Assembly: GCF_001703635.1 (NCBI RefSeq)
Contig: NZ_LQZT01000023.1
Span: forward strand, 1-64,000
Reading direction: 5' to 3'
From: Parahoeflea olei
Lineage (GTDB): Bacteria > Pseudomonadota > Alphaproteobacteria > Rhizobiales > Rhizobiaceae
DNA: 64,000 bases
The translations under genes and the position numbers were made by a program. Shown one piece after another: positions 40,535 to 49,584 of the stretch. Position 1 is the first letter of the stretch; each line of letters begins with the position of its first letter. The notes under the pieces were generated by a model that saw only the letters and a program-made list of their open reading frames with translations, was not told the DNA's origin and searched no databases.

Positions 40535-40814
40535 GGGGGCGTATGTGGGATGCCGTGGACGGGCGTGCTGATGGCGGTGCTTGCAGGTCCGCAGATTTCT
40601 GATTGTATGGTTGGCAGGGTTCAGCTCCGAATGTGGCAGGTGTGAGATTAGCCAGGCCATTGCAATCGCTGGCGTGTTGCGGGACCTGTCACATCTTGCG
40701 CGTTTCGTTGTGGTGCTTGCCCGAAAAGGCAGGGACGGGGCCGATCTTCGGGTGTCGGTACGTCTGGGGCTGCATACGATCTCAAAGGCTTGCCGGGCCG
40801 GAGAAACCGGAAAC
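40535..40814. other. Intergenic stretch with no assigned gene
   Basis: 280 bp between the gcv promoter and the start chosen for the unknown gene at 40815. The frame of that gene stays open back to 40581, but the additional residues look random (Arg/Gly-rich, no ribosome binding site). Confidence 0.4.
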
Positions 40815-41180
40815 ATGAAAGACGAGAACGGACGGCCTCGTGTCTTTTGTGAAGATCGTTACGCTTTCTCCATCGGATTGAAGGAGATTGCGACACGCAT
40901 GATCGAGCAGAAATACTTTTGCTGTGAATCATCGGACCGCAATCGGGCGATGCACCACGCGATCCTGGACGCGGCGCCCGGCAGCATGCAGGGGATGCCG
41001 GATGGTCTCTATCAGACGGTCTACTTCTACCTCTACCCTGCAGACGGGGAGCATGCGGATGTCGAACTGACAGTGACGAGCAGTTACAGGCGCCATATAA
41101 ATTTCGGCCAGATCAAGCGTCGTTTCGACACGCACTATCTGCTCAGGAAGTGTCATTTCGAGAGAAGGAGGTTGCCCTGA
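40815..41180 (+). CDS. Hypothetical protein
   Basis: 121 residues, unrecognised. The sequence is balanced and protein-like (FSIGLKEIATRMIEQKYFCC, then GLYQTVYFYLYPADGEHADVEL), predicted alpha then beta, with no signal peptide or membrane helix and a basic C-terminus (FERRRLP). The start ATG follows CCGGAAAC. GC content is lower than in adjacent metabolic genes, and it sits next to a toxin-antitoxin pair, so acquisition by transfer is possible. A hairpin follows the stop directly. Confidence 0.5.
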   Translation: MKDENGRPRVFCEDRYAFSIGLKEIATRMIEQKYFCCESSDRNRAMHHAILDAAPGSMQGMPDGLYQTVYFYLYPADGEHADVELTVTSSYRRHINFGQIKRRFDTHYLLRKCHFERRRLP

Positions 41181-41187
41181 AACGGAA

Positions 41188-41213
41188 AAGGCTCTCGAGG
41201 AAACGAGAGCCTT
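41188..41213. terminator. Hairpin after the hypothetical gene
   Basis: AAGGCTCTCG (41188-41197) pairs perfectly with CGAGAGCCTT (41204-41213) over AGGAAA. It starts 8 bp after the stop codon. A T-run (TTTTCC) follows only in the minus direction, so efficiency for the plus-strand gene is uncertain. Confidence 0.5.
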
Positions 41214-41413
41214 CCGAATTCAAGCGGGTGTGCCTTACCGTGGTGTACCGGCCTCATGGGCGCACATGCAACGGCGACCTGTTGAGGAAGCCCCGCTGTC
41301 CGTTGCTGCACTCAATATACGCCTCGATCGGGATCGGGGCAAGGGAATCGGCGGTTTGCGGCCTGGGATACGCGTGAAGCCTTCGGCAAGTGACCCGGGA
41401 AGGTCATGTGGTC

Positions 41414-41442
41414 TTGATTTCGAGCTCATATGGCCATATCTT
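41414..41442 (+). promoter_or_regulatory. Promoter and operator of the Xre/RES operon
   Basis: TTGATT (41414-41419), a 17-bp spacer and TATCTT (41437-41442) form a housekeeping-type promoter. The perfect 12-bp palindrome ATATGGCCATAT (41428-41439) lies in the spacer and overlaps the -10. Antitoxins of this family repress their own operon, so this is the likely autoregulatory site. Confidence 0.6.
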
Positions 41443-41465
41443 ATTCTGGGTCAAAGGAGTGCGCC

Positions 41466-41855
41466 ATGGAAAGCCTCGTTCTCGACCGCGCCGCGCCGGA
41501 GCGGCAGGCCGTTGCCTTGAAGGCCTTCGCGCGGATTGCGGATGCCTGGAAACTCACCCTCAGGGAAGCGGCTGCGCTCGCGGACATGTCGGAATCAACC
41601 TGGAAGCGCGCCCGCAAGCCGGATTTTGCAGGCGATCTCACGCGCGACCAGATGCTGCGGCTGAGCGGGTTGATCGGGATCTACAAGGCGCTTGAACTCT
41701 ATTTCGACGAGCCGATCTCGCGGCAATGGGTGCGGCTTGCCAACCGCGGCCCCGAATTCGACGGCGCCCGGCCGGTCGATGCGATGGTCGAGGGCGGCCT
41801 GCCGAAGATCCTGCGCGTGCGCAGCTATCTCGATGCGCTCAGGGGCGGTTTGTGA
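41466..41855 (+). CDS. Xre/MbcA/ParS-type antitoxin
   Basis: 129 residues: an Xre-like HTH (LTLREAAALADMSESTWKRARK) followed by the MbcA/ParS/Xre toxin-binding domain (SRQWVRLANRGPEFDGARPVDAMVEGGLPKILRVRSYLDALRGG). Such antitoxins neutralise RES-domain NAD+-degrading toxins. The start follows AAAGGAG. Its stop overlaps the GTG start of the toxin gene, so the two are translationally coupled. Confidence 0.92.
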   Translation: MESLVLDRAAPERQAVALKAFARIADAWKLTLREAAALADMSESTWKRARKPDFAGDLTRDQMLRLSGLIGIYKALELYFDEPISRQWVRLANRGPEFDGARPVDAMVEGGLPKILRVRSYLDALRGGL

Positions 41856-42541
41856 AGATCACGCCGGTCAATGACCGTGCGCTGGTGCGCCTGATCCCGG
41901 AAACCCGCCACAAGCCGCCGGTCCTGCGCGGGCTTGCCGATTCCGACGCGGAGGCGGCGATGCTGGCCAAGATCGAGGGCGAGACCAGCGCGCGGATAAT
42001 CGCCGAGCGCGACGGCAGTCCGGCGCTCGACCGGCGCGAACTGGCCTTTGCCCGCCGGGCGCTCGACCTCAAGCTCTACGGCCAAAGCCATATCAATGCC
42101 GCCTTCACCTACACGCGACCGTCGGGCAACCGCTTCAACGGCGGCGCGCGGGGAGCCTGGTACTGCGCCTGGGACATGCTCACGAGCCTTCAGGAAGTGG
42201 GGTTTCACCGCACTCGCGAGCTGGGCTTCATCGGCCGCTACGAGGGCACGGCCCGCTATGTCGAACTGCTCGCCGATTTCATCGGTGACTTTCCCGAGCT
42301 TGAGGACGTGCCGCATCCGGCCCTCGATCCCGATCCCGACATCGGCTACCCGGCGGGGCAGGCGCTGGCCGAAGGGTTGCGCGCGCAAGGCCATCGCGGC
42401 CTGATCTATCCGTCGGTGCGCCACAGGGAGGGCCGCTGCTTCGTCGCCTTCGATCCCGGGATCATCCAGAACGTGAGGCCGGGCGCGAGCTGGAAACTGG
42501 TCTGGCGCGGCGCGCCCGACTTTGCTATCCAGGGCGTCTGA
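41852..42541 (+). CDS. RES-domain toxin
   Basis: 229 residues with GTG start overlapping the antitoxin stop. The RES domain is recognisable: conserved Arg in RFNGGARGAWYCAW, Glu in the following helix (SLQEVGFHRTREL) and Ser in LIYPSVRHREGRCFVAFDP. RES toxins cleave or phosphorolyse NAD+ and stop growth when the antitoxin is lost. The N-terminal 80 residues are a family-typical extension (VNDRALVRLIPETRHKPPVLRGLAD). Confidence 0.9.
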   Translation: MKITPVNDRALVRLIPETRHKPPVLRGLADSDAEAAMLAKIEGETSARIIAERDGSPALDRRELAFARRALDLKLYGQSHINAAFTYTRPSGNRFNGGARGAWYCAWDMLTSLQEVGFHRTRELGFIGRYEGTARYVELLADFIGDFPELEDVPHPALDPDPDIGYPAGQALAEGLRAQGHRGLIYPSVRHREGRCFVAFDPGIIQNVRPGASWKLVWRGAPDFAIQGV

Positions 42542-42588
42542 ACACGGCCCGAGCGGGGCGAGCCGCGCCGGGTGGTCCGTCCTCTCGG

Positions 42589-42999
42589 TCAGCCGGCGTC
42601 TGGCGCGCGCGGCTCTTTCCAGTCGTAGTCGATCCGGCCTTCCTGCGCCTTGTGGAAATACTGGCTGGCAACCAGCCATCCCTTCACCGGACGCAATGGC
42701 GGAATGCAGGTGAGCAGCATCAGCGGCACGGTGGTCAGGAAATGCACCCACCAGGCCGGTTCGTAGTTGATCTGCAGCCAGAGCGCGAAGATCGTGCTCG
42801 GAATGCAGGCAAACAGCATGATGAAGAAGGCCGGACCATCCGCCGGGTCCGCGAAGGAATAATCGAGCCCGCAGACTTCGCATTTCGGTCGCAACGTGAG
42901 GAACCCCTGGAACAGGTGTCCCTGCCCGCAGCGGGGGCAACGTCCGCGGATGCCGGTCTGGACCGGCTCGAGCGGTGGCCATTCGTATTCGCTGGGCAT
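42589..42999 (-). CDS. DUF983-family membrane protein
   Basis: 136 residues. An N-terminal zinc-ribbon-like pair (CPRCGQGHLFQGFL and CEVCGLDY) is followed by two membrane helices (FFIMLFACIPSTIFALWLQI and VHFLTTVPLMLLTCIPPL). This is the standard DUF983 layout; function is unknown, although members often lie near cytochrome oxidase or cell-division genes. The ATG at 42999 has an ideal AAAGGA site; the in-frame GTG at 43014 is part of that site's leader. Confidence 0.9.
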   Translation of the reverse strand: MPSEYEWPPLEPVQTGIRGRCPRCGQGHLFQGFLTLRPKCEVCGLDYSFADPADGPAFFIMLFACIPSTIFALWLQINYEPAWWVHFLTTVPLMLLTCIPPLRPVKGWLVASQYFHKAQEGRIDYDWKEPRAPDAG

Positions 43000-43189
43000 C
43001 GGGCGTCCTTTCACATGGTCTGCCGGGACAGTCTGCGGAGCCGCGTCGGGCGCGGGTCCGGACCGGCGATGCGGTGCGCGCAGCCCCTGGCCGGATGCCG
43101 CGGTGCGCGATCAATTGGCTATTGTATGTATATTATATGCAGCTTTTGTCAACAAGATGTATGGAGGCGCGCCGCTGCCCTGGCTGCCC

Positions 43190-44587
43190 TCACACCACCA
43201 TCGAGAAGGACGCGGGTGACTGGGCGAGACGATCGGCCACGATCTGAAGGCTCTCGGCGAGCCTGTCGCGGCTTGCCGGGGCGCCGAGGCCGAGCCTGAC
43301 CGCTTCGGGCGCCGGACCGAGCGCGAAGGCGTCGCTGGCAACCACGCCGATGCCCTCCGACCGCAAGCGGGCGCAGAATTCCGCCCTGGTCCAGCCCGGA
43401 CCGAGCGAGAGCCAGACGTGAAAGGCTTCGGGATCGGTCCTGATCTGGCTCGCCGGCAGGATGCGGCGCGCAATGGACTGGCGCGCGGCCGTCTCCCGCC
43501 GGATCGCGGCCACCACGGCTTCCGCGGTGCCATCCAGGATCCAGCGCGACGCGATCGCCGCCGTCAGCGGTGAGGCCATTGAGGCGGTGGCCCGGATCGC
43601 GCTGTTGAGCCCGGGCATCGCCGGCCCGTCGGGCGCGACCAGATAGGCGATCCGCAGCGCCGGCGCCAGGCACTTGGCGAGGCCGGCGATGTGATAGACG
43701 AGATCCGGCGCAAGGCTTGCGAGCGGCGGCAGCGGGCGCACCGGAAGCGCGCCATAGGCGTCATCCTCGATGATCGCCACCTGGTGGCGACGGGCAATCG
43801 CGATGAGTGCGTGCCGCCGCTCCAGCGAGAGGGTTGCGGTGGTCGGGTTGTGCAGGGTGGGGGTGCAGTAGAGCGCTTTTGGCCGCGACTCGCGGCAAAC
43901 CTGCTCGAAGGAGTCCGGGAGGATCCCGTCCCCGTCCATGGCGACTGCGGCGAGATTGATCCTGAGATGCGCCGCGACCGCGCGCAGGCCGGGATAGGTC
44001 AGCGCCTCGGCGCAGACCGTCTCGCCGGGCGTCGCCAGAAGGCCCAGGAGCGCAAGCAGGGTGCCCTGCGCGCCGGGACAGACGAGCACGCGGTCCGGGG
44101 TGATGCCCTTGAGGCGGGAGGACAGCCACTGCGCGCCCGCCTCCCGGTCCCGCCCCGCCCCGCCGGCCTCCTGATAGCGCATCAGCAGATCGATGCCGTC
44201 CGAGCTTTCGAGACGCCGGATCCCCTCCCACATGCGCGCGGCCAGATCCGCATCTTCGATGCATGGCGGCAGGTTCATGCTCATGTCGACCAGTCCGCTG
44301 GCGACCTGTCTGCGGGGCTCAAGATCCGGGGCGCGCACATAGGTGCCTTGCCCGACCCTGCCTTCGACCAGCCCGCGCTTGCGCGCTTCGGCATAGGCGC
44401 GGGTCACGGTGGTGAAGTCGATCGCAAGCGCCTCGGCGAGCGCCCGCTGCGGCGGAAGCCGCACGCCGGCTCTGAGTTTGCCGGAAAGGATGTCGGCATG
44501 CAGGGCATCGGCAATGGCGAGATAGAGCGGCCCGTCCGCCTTGCGCACGGCCGGGCACCAGCTCACCCCGGAGATGGTTTTGTCCAT
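43190..44587 (-). CDS. MocR-type (GntR/aminotransferase) transcriptional regulator
   Basis: 465 residues. The N-terminal winged HTH of the GntR family (LYLAIADALHADILSGKLRAGVRLPPQRALAEAL) is fused to a fold-type-I aminotransferase-like domain. The PLP-binding lysine is near residue 303 in HIAGLAKCLAPALRIAYLVAP. MocR proteins use PLP or its amino-compound adducts as signals. It is divergent from an EamA transporter gene, which is the likely target. Confidence 0.92.
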   Translation of the reverse strand: MDKTISGVSWCPAVRKADGPLYLAIADALHADILSGKLRAGVRLPPQRALAEALAIDFTTVTRAYAEARKRGLVEGRVGQGTYVRAPDLEPRRQVASGLVDMSMNLPPCIEDADLAARMWEGIRRLESSDGIDLLMRYQEAGGAGRDREAGAQWLSSRLKGITPDRVLVCPGAQGTLLALLGLLATPGETVCAEALTYPGLRAVAAHLRINLAAVAMDGDGILPDSFEQVCRESRPKALYCTPTLHNPTTATLSLERRHALIAIARRHQVAIIEDDAYGALPVRPLPPLASLAPDLVYHIAGLAKCLAPALRIAYLVAPDGPAMPGLNSAIRATASMASPLTAAIASRWILDGTAEAVVAAIRRETAARQSIARRILPASQIRTDPEAFHVWLSLGPGWTRAEFCARLRSEGIGVVASDAFALGPAPEAVRLGLGAPASRDRLAESLQIVADRLAQSPASFSMVV

Positions 44588-44746
44588 TGCGATGCCCTCA
44601 ATTTGAAATTATAGGGATATTGTATGGTGGCGTGCCGAAATGCAAGTCTTCATGCCCCTGCCGGGCCTGGCGCCGGGCTTCCATCCGGTTGCGGTCCGAT
44701 GACGCCATCATCGCGATCCGGACCGCCAGCATCGACCGGAACATCC
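44588..44746. promoter_or_regulatory. Divergent control region of MocR regulator and EamA transporter
   Basis: The first 45 bp are AT-rich (ATTTGAAATTATAGGGATATTG) in otherwise GC-rich DNA and should contain the overlapping promoters. No clear direct repeats of the MocR type could be confirmed by eye. Confidence 0.35.
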
Positions 44747-45649
44747 ATGACAGGCACGATTGCCACCGACCGCAGCGCCAATCTTAAGGGAAGTGGCTGG
44801 ATGATCCTCGCCATGGGCCTCTTCGCGCTGGAGGATGCCCTGGTCAAGGTCGCGGCGCTGAACCTGCCGGTGGGCCAGATCCTGATCATGTTCGGCCTCG
44901 GCGGCGCCCTGGTGTTTGCCCTGGTGGCGCGGTTGCAGGGTCAGGCGCTGTTCGTGCGCGCGGTGGCCTCGCCGGCCATGGGGTTGCGCGCGCTGGCGGA
45001 GATCACCGGCCGGCTGTTCTATGTTCTCGCGATTGCCGCCATCCCGCTGTCGGCGGCGACGGTGATCCTGCAGGCTACCCCGCTGGTGGTCGTCGCCGGC
45101 GCGGCCCTGGGATTCGGCGAAAAGGTCGGCTGGAAGCGCTGGAGCGCGATCTGTCTCGGACTGGTGGGCGTCGTCGTCATCGTCCAGCCCGGCACGGACA
45201 GCTTTTCGGCGCTGTCGATGCTGGCGATCGTCGGCATGCTCGGCTTTGCCGGGCGCGATCTCGCCAGCCGTGCGGCGCCGGTCTCGCTCGGCACGTCGCT
45301 TCTGGGGTTCTACGGGTTTCTGGCGATGCTCGCCGCCGGCGTGATCTATGCGCTTTGGCAGGGAGTGCCCTTCGTGCCGCCGGGCACCGACCTCTGGATC
45401 TATCTGCTTCTGGCGGTGCTGACCGGCGTGTTGGCCTATGCCAGCCTGATGAAGGCGATGCGCACGGGCGAGGTGTCGGCGGTCACGCCGTTCCGCTACA
45501 CGCGGCTGTTGTTCGGAATCCTGCTCGGGGTGGTGCTGTTCGGCGAAGCGCTGACCCCGTCGATGCTGGTGGGGTCCGCCCTGATCTGCGTTTCGGGCGT
45601 GTTCATCCTGCGCCGGGGCAAATCGGCGACGCTGCTGAAATCCGATTGA
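44747..45649 (+). CDS. EamA-family (DMT) transporter
   Basis: 300 residues, ten predicted membrane helices in two EamA repeats (WMILAMGLFALEDALVKVAA starts repeat 1; LGFYGFLAMLAAGVIYALW opens repeat 2). Family members export amino acids or metabolites. The start at 44747 is preceded by GGAAC; the in-frame start at 44624 would add 41 residues without membrane character. Divergence from a PLP-sensing MocR regulator hints at an amine or amino-acid substrate. Confidence 0.85.
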   Translation: MTGTIATDRSANLKGSGWMILAMGLFALEDALVKVAALNLPVGQILIMFGLGGALVFALVARLQGQALFVRAVASPAMGLRALAEITGRLFYVLAIAAIPLSAATVILQATPLVVVAGAALGFGEKVGWKRWSAICLGLVGVVVIVQPGTDSFSALSMLAIVGMLGFAGRDLASRAAPVSLGTSLLGFYGFLAMLAAGVIYALWQGVPFVPPGTDLWIYLLLAVLTGVLAYASLMKAMRTGEVSAVTPFRYTRLLFGILLGVVLFGEALTPSMLVGSALICVSGVFILRRGKSATLLKSD

Positions 45650-45741
45650 ACGCGGCGGAAATCAGCGTGGCGCGGGGCCTCGGGGGGAAGACAGCAGCCC
45701 GCAAGCTCACGGCTTGCCGCGATCGCGCCCGGGCCTCGATC

Positions 45742-46794
45742 TCAGCGCTTGAGCAGTCCCAGCATCCGCTTCATTTTCGGAGCATAGGTCCGGACCTGGT
45801 TGCGGCCGGATTTCTTGGCTTCGTACAGCATCGCATCGGCTCTCTTGTAGAGATGTGCCGGGCTGGACGCGTCGGCCGCCATGCACAGGCCCAGGCTGAT
45901 CGTCAGGCGACCGTGATCGACCCCGTCATTGTGATCCCTGAACGGTGTCGAACCGATCGTCACCCGCAGCCGCTCGGCGGTGGTCTGGGCCTGTTCGACG
46001 CTGGCGGTCTCCAGCACGATCGCGAATTCCTCACCGCCGATGCGGGCGACGAAGGTTTCGCTGCCGAGGGTCCTGGTGATGATCGCCGCGGTGGTGCTCA
46101 GCACCCGGTCGCCGACCTGGTGGCCCCAGGTGTCGTTGAACGTCTTGAAATGATCGATATCCGCGATCAGCAGTGCCTGTCTCGCCGCCGTTTCAGGGCT
46201 GTCGTAGATGGCGGCCAGCCGTGTGTCGAAGGCGCGGCGATTGGACAGCCTGGTCACCGGATCGGTGCTGGAGAGGCGCTTGTACTCCTCAAGTTCGGAC
46301 TTGAGGCGATCGAGTTCGCTGGCGCGCTCGACCATCTGCCCGATGATGGCCTTGCTCTTTTCCATCGTGTCGGCCGTGGCCGATGACAGAACCCTGTTCA
46401 GATCGTCGAGGAAATCCAGGCTGATCTCGCCTTTCCTGGACATGCGGGCGGAGGTTTGACCAAGCAGGTCGGAATATTTTTCCAGCATCGACCGATCCTG
46501 CCTGAACAGGCGGATCATTTTCCGCATCTCCTCGAACACGCTTTCCAGCGTGTTGTCGACGGCTCTCTCCTGATGCAGATGCGGCAGGAACTTCAGGCCC
46601 ACCTCATCGAGCTGCGGCTGGGTCGGACGTGGCCCGAGCGCGGCGAATTCCCGGATCAGCGCCGGGTTCGAGGTGTTGAGGAACCGATAGACAAGCTCGT
46701 AATTGCGGGGCAGCGAGGAAATCCCCTGCTCCCGCATCCTCGTTATCACCGTTTCAGCGGGATCGATGGTCTCTGAATTTTCCGAATGAACCAC
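45742..46794 (-). CDS. Diguanylate cyclase (GGDEF domain)
   Basis: 350 residues. An N-terminal helical region of about 180 residues (RNYELVYRFLNTSNPALIREF; the coiled coil before the GGDEF is VERASELDRLKSELEEYKRLS) leads into a GGDEF domain with active-site GGEEF at 253-257, so it should make c-di-GMP. No RxxD inhibitory site is seen at the expected position five residues upstream (GSET there), so product feedback may be absent. The GTG start is inferred from the reading-frame limit. No membrane segments. Confidence 0.9.
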   Translation of the reverse strand: MVHSENSETIDPAETVITRMREQGISSLPRNYELVYRFLNTSNPALIREFAALGPRPTQPQLDEVGLKFLPHLHQERAVDNTLESVFEEMRKMIRLFRQDRSMLEKYSDLLGQTSARMSRKGEISLDFLDDLNRVLSSATADTMEKSKAIIGQMVERASELDRLKSELEEYKRLSSTDPVTRLSNRRAFDTRLAAIYDSPETAARQALLIADIDHFKTFNDTWGHQVGDRVLSTTAAIITRTLGSETFVARIGGEEFAIVLETASVEQAQTTAERLRVTIGSTPFRDHNDGVDHGRLTISLGLCMAADASSPAHLYKRADAMLYEAKKSGRNQVRTYAPKMKRMLGLLKR

Positions 46795-46934
46795 TATGCG
46801 GGCCGCCTGGGACGGGGAAACGTTAAAATCAAACTAAGAAATACACATAAACAATATTCTAACCGCGGCCGGCAGGAAATAGGCGGTCGGAAGTGGCCGC
46901 GGGATTATCGCGGGGAGGCTCCGCGCCGCTGGCC

Positions 46935-47786
46935 CTATCCGCGCGCGAGCCTGCGCATCCGCAAATCCCTGAGCTGGCTCACCGCGAGCGCCACGATGAA
47001 CAGCCCGGTCATGACCAGAACCATCGTCGGTGCCGGTTCGCTGTCGATGTGAAAGCTCGCGAAGATGCCGATGAGCGCCGAAAACACCACCGCGCCAACG
47101 GCGACGGCGATCATGCCGGCAAATGTGCGGGTGACGAGAAAGGCGATCGCGCCCGGCGCCACCAAGAGCGCGATCGACAGGATGATGCCGACGGCCTTGA
47201 GGCTTGCGACGATCATCAGCGCGATCGCCGTCAGGAGCCCGTAATGCAGAAGGCCGGTTCTCAGCCCGATCGCGCGGGCATGCAGCCCGTCGAAGGCCTG
47301 GGCCACGAGATCGCGCCACTTGACCAGAAGGAACCCGCCGCAGCCGAGCGAGATCAGCGCGGTGGCGCCGATATCGGCCCAGGTGACGCCCAGCATGTCG
47401 CCGAACAGGATGTGGTCGAGATGCAGGCTCGAGCGCACGCTCACATGCAGAACGATTCCGAGCCCGAACATGCCGGAAAAGACGATACCCATCACCGTGT
47501 CTTCCTTCACGCGGCTGTTGGCGTTGAGCCAGCCGGTGGCGACCGCGCAGAACAGGCCCGCGACGAAGGCGCCGGCCACCAGCGGCAGGCCGGCGATGTA
47601 AGCGAGCACGATGCCCGGCAGCACCGCATGGCTCATGGCGTCGCCGAGGAGCGACCAGCCCTTGAGCACCATCAGCGAACTCATCGCCGCCATCGGCAGC
47701 GCGATCAGGAAGGTGATCAGGAACGCCTTCTGCATATAGGCGAAGCGAAACGGATCGAGGAAGAAATCGACCAGCGTGCCGTCCAT
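46935..47786 (-). CDS. sitD: Mn/Fe ABC transporter permease SitD
   Basis: 283 residues with about eight membrane segments of the ABC-3 family (GWSLLGDAMSHAVLPGIVLAYI is the diagnostic block). It is the second permease of a SitABCD-type system. Its ATG overlaps the SitC stop (TGATG). It is last in the operon. Confidence 0.88.
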   Translation of the reverse strand: MDGTLVDFFLDPFRFAYMQKAFLITFLIALPMAAMSSLMVLKGWSLLGDAMSHAVLPGIVLAYIAGLPLVAGAFVAGLFCAVATGWLNANSRVKEDTVMGIVFSGMFGLGIVLHVSVRSSLHLDHILFGDMLGVTWADIGATALISLGCGGFLLVKWRDLVAQAFDGLHARAIGLRTGLLHYGLLTAIALMIVASLKAVGIILSIALLVAPGAIAFLVTRTFAGMIAVAVGAVVFSALIGIFASFHIDSEPAPTMVLVMTGLFIVALAVSQLRDLRMRRLARG

Positions 47787-48661
47787 CAGATCGCTCCCGT
47801 CTCGTGACTTGCCTCGTGACTGGACGCGCGCACCCGGGCGCGCTGGGCGAGAAGCCCGTGCTTGGGCGCGAACAGGAAGGCTGCGAGAAACAGCCCGGTC
47901 TGCATCACGATCACCACGCCGCCGGTGGCGCCGTCGAGGAAATAGCTCAGATACACGCCGACGAAGCAGGTGACCGAGCCGATGGCGACGGCAATCACGA
48001 TCAGCCGCGGAAACCGGTCGGTCAAGAGATAGGCGGTGGCGCCGGGGGTGACCACCAGCGCGATCACGAGGAATGCGCCCACCGTCTGCATCGCCGCCAC
48101 CGTGGAGGCGGCGAGCAGGGTGAAGAAGATGCCCTTGAGCAGGCCCGCCCGCACGCCGATGGCGCGCGCATGGCTTTCGTCGAAGAAGACGAGCACCAGG
48201 TCCTTCCAGATCACCGAGAGCACGGCGAGCGTGATCACGCCGATGATGACGAGTTGCAGCGTATCGGCCGGCGTGATCGCCAGCACATTGCCGAGCACGA
48301 TGGTCTGCACGTTGATCGGCGTCGGCGACACCGAGACCATGAACAGGCCGAGCGCGAAGAACGAGACGAAGATCATGCCGATGATCGCGTCCTCGCGAAG
48401 CCGGGTGCGCGCCCGGATCGCGAGCATCGCCGCGGCCGCAAGCCCGCCCGCGAGAAAGGCGCCGGCGGCGAAGGGCAGGCCCAGCATATAGGCGCCGGCG
48501 ACGCCCGGCACGATCGAATGCGAGAGCGCGTCGCCGATCAGCGACCAGCCCTTGAGCATGAGATAGCACGACAGGAAGGCGCAGATCGCGCCGGTCAGCG
48601 CCGACACCCACATGGCATTGATCATGTAGCCGTAGCTGAAGGGTTCGAGGAGCGCCGCCAT
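47786..48661 (-). CDS. sitC: Mn/Fe ABC transporter permease SitC
   Basis: 291 residues, ABC-3 family membrane protein with the block GWSLIGDALSHSIVPGVAGAYMLGLP. It pairs with SitD to form the channel. It overlaps the ATPase gene upstream by one base and the SitD gene downstream. Confidence 0.88.
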   Translation of the reverse strand: MAALLEPFSYGYMINAMWVSALTGAICAFLSCYLMLKGWSLIGDALSHSIVPGVAGAYMLGLPFAAGAFLAGGLAAAAMLAIRARTRLREDAIIGMIFVSFFALGLFMVSVSPTPINVQTIVLGNVLAITPADTLQLVIIGVITLAVLSVIWKDLVLVFFDESHARAIGVRAGLLKGIFFTLLAASTVAAMQTVGAFLVIALVVTPGATAYLLTDRFPRLIVIAVAIGSVTCFVGVYLSYFLDGATGGVVIVMQTGLFLAAFLFAPKHGLLAQRARVRASSHEASHETGAI

Positions 48662-49584
48662 CAGCGCTTGTCCCCTTCGGCGCCGCCGGTCCCGGGCGCG
48701 CCCGCTTTGCCTGTGTCGCCGCGCGCCTCGCCATAGATCACGAAGGGGCGTTCGTCGTCGGTCAGCACGGTCACCTGCCGCTCGTCATCGTCGTCATGCA
48801 GGTCCTGCCCGCCGAGCACGAAATGCCGCAGCACGCCGCCGAAGGCCTTCTGCAGGTTGGAGTGGGTGAACGTCTGCTCGGTCGGCCCTTCCGCGAGGAT
48901 CGAGCGGTTGATCAGCACCGCGCGGTCGCAGAATTCCGGCACGCTGCCGAGATTGTGGGTCGACACCAGCATCACCCTTCCTTCGGCGCGCAGCGCCTTC
49001 AGGAGCTCGATGATCTGCTTTTCCGTGGTCACGTCCACGCCGGTGAACGGCTCGTCGAGCAGGATCACCTGGCCTTCCTGGGCGAGCGCGCGGGCCAGGA
49101 ACACGCGCTTCTTCTGCCCGCCCGAGAGTTCGCCGATCTGGCGCTTGCGATAGGCCGCCATGCCGACCCGTTCGAGTGCTGAGTCGACCGCGGCGCGGTC
49201 CTTCGCCCGGGTCATGCGCAGGAAATTCATGTGGCCGTAGCGGCCCATCATCACCACGTCCTCGACCAGCACCGGAAACGACCAGTCGATCTCCTCGCTC
49301 TGCGGCACATAGGCCACGAGATTGCGCCGGAGCGCTTCGGAGACCGGCAGGCCCATGATGCCGATGGTGCCGCCCGCAAGCGGCACAAAGCCCATCAGCG
49401 CCTTGAACAGGGTCGACTTGCCCGATCCATTGATGCCGACCAGCGCGGTGATCGATCCCGGCGGGACCGAGAATGTGGCGCCGTCGAGCGCGCGGTTGCC
49501 GTTGCGGTAGACCACCGAGACATCGCGGACATCGAGGCCCGCCGCTGTATCCGTGGTTTCGGTGGGGGCGGGCGAAAGGGTCAT
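48661..49584 (-). CDS. sitB: Mn/Fe ABC transporter ATP-binding protein SitB
   Basis: 307 residues. Walker [10 protein letters not shown], signature [15 protein letters not shown], Walker B VILLDEP and switch His STHNLG are intact. A charged C-terminal tail of about 45 residues ([12 protein letters not shown] and beyond) extends past the usual ABC domain. The start overlaps the SitA stop by 4 bp. Confidence 0.88.
   Translation of the reverse strand: MTLSPAPTETTDTAAGLDVRDVSVVYRNGNRALDGATFSVPPGSITALVGINGSGKSTLFKALMGFVPLAGGTIGIMGLPVSEALRRNLVAYVPQSEEIDWSFPVLVEDVVMMGRYGHMNFLRMTRAKDRAAVDSALERVGMAAYRKRQIGELSGGQKKRVFLARALAQEGQVILLDEPFTGVDVTTEKQIIELLKALRAEGRVMLVSTHNLGSVPEFCDRAVLINRSILAEGPTEQTFTHSNLQKAFGGVLRHFVLGGQDLHDDDDERQVTVLTDDERPFVIYGEARGDTGKAGAPGTGGAEGDKR

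Noticed and set aside
43086..43160. TTGACA and TATAAT-like sequences before the DUF983 gene
   Set aside because: The two elements are only about 9 bp apart on the minus strand, so they do not form a usable promoter.
45742..46794. Inhibitory RxxD site in the diguanylate cyclase
   Set aside because: The position five residues before GGEEF reads GSET, so no I-site is supported.
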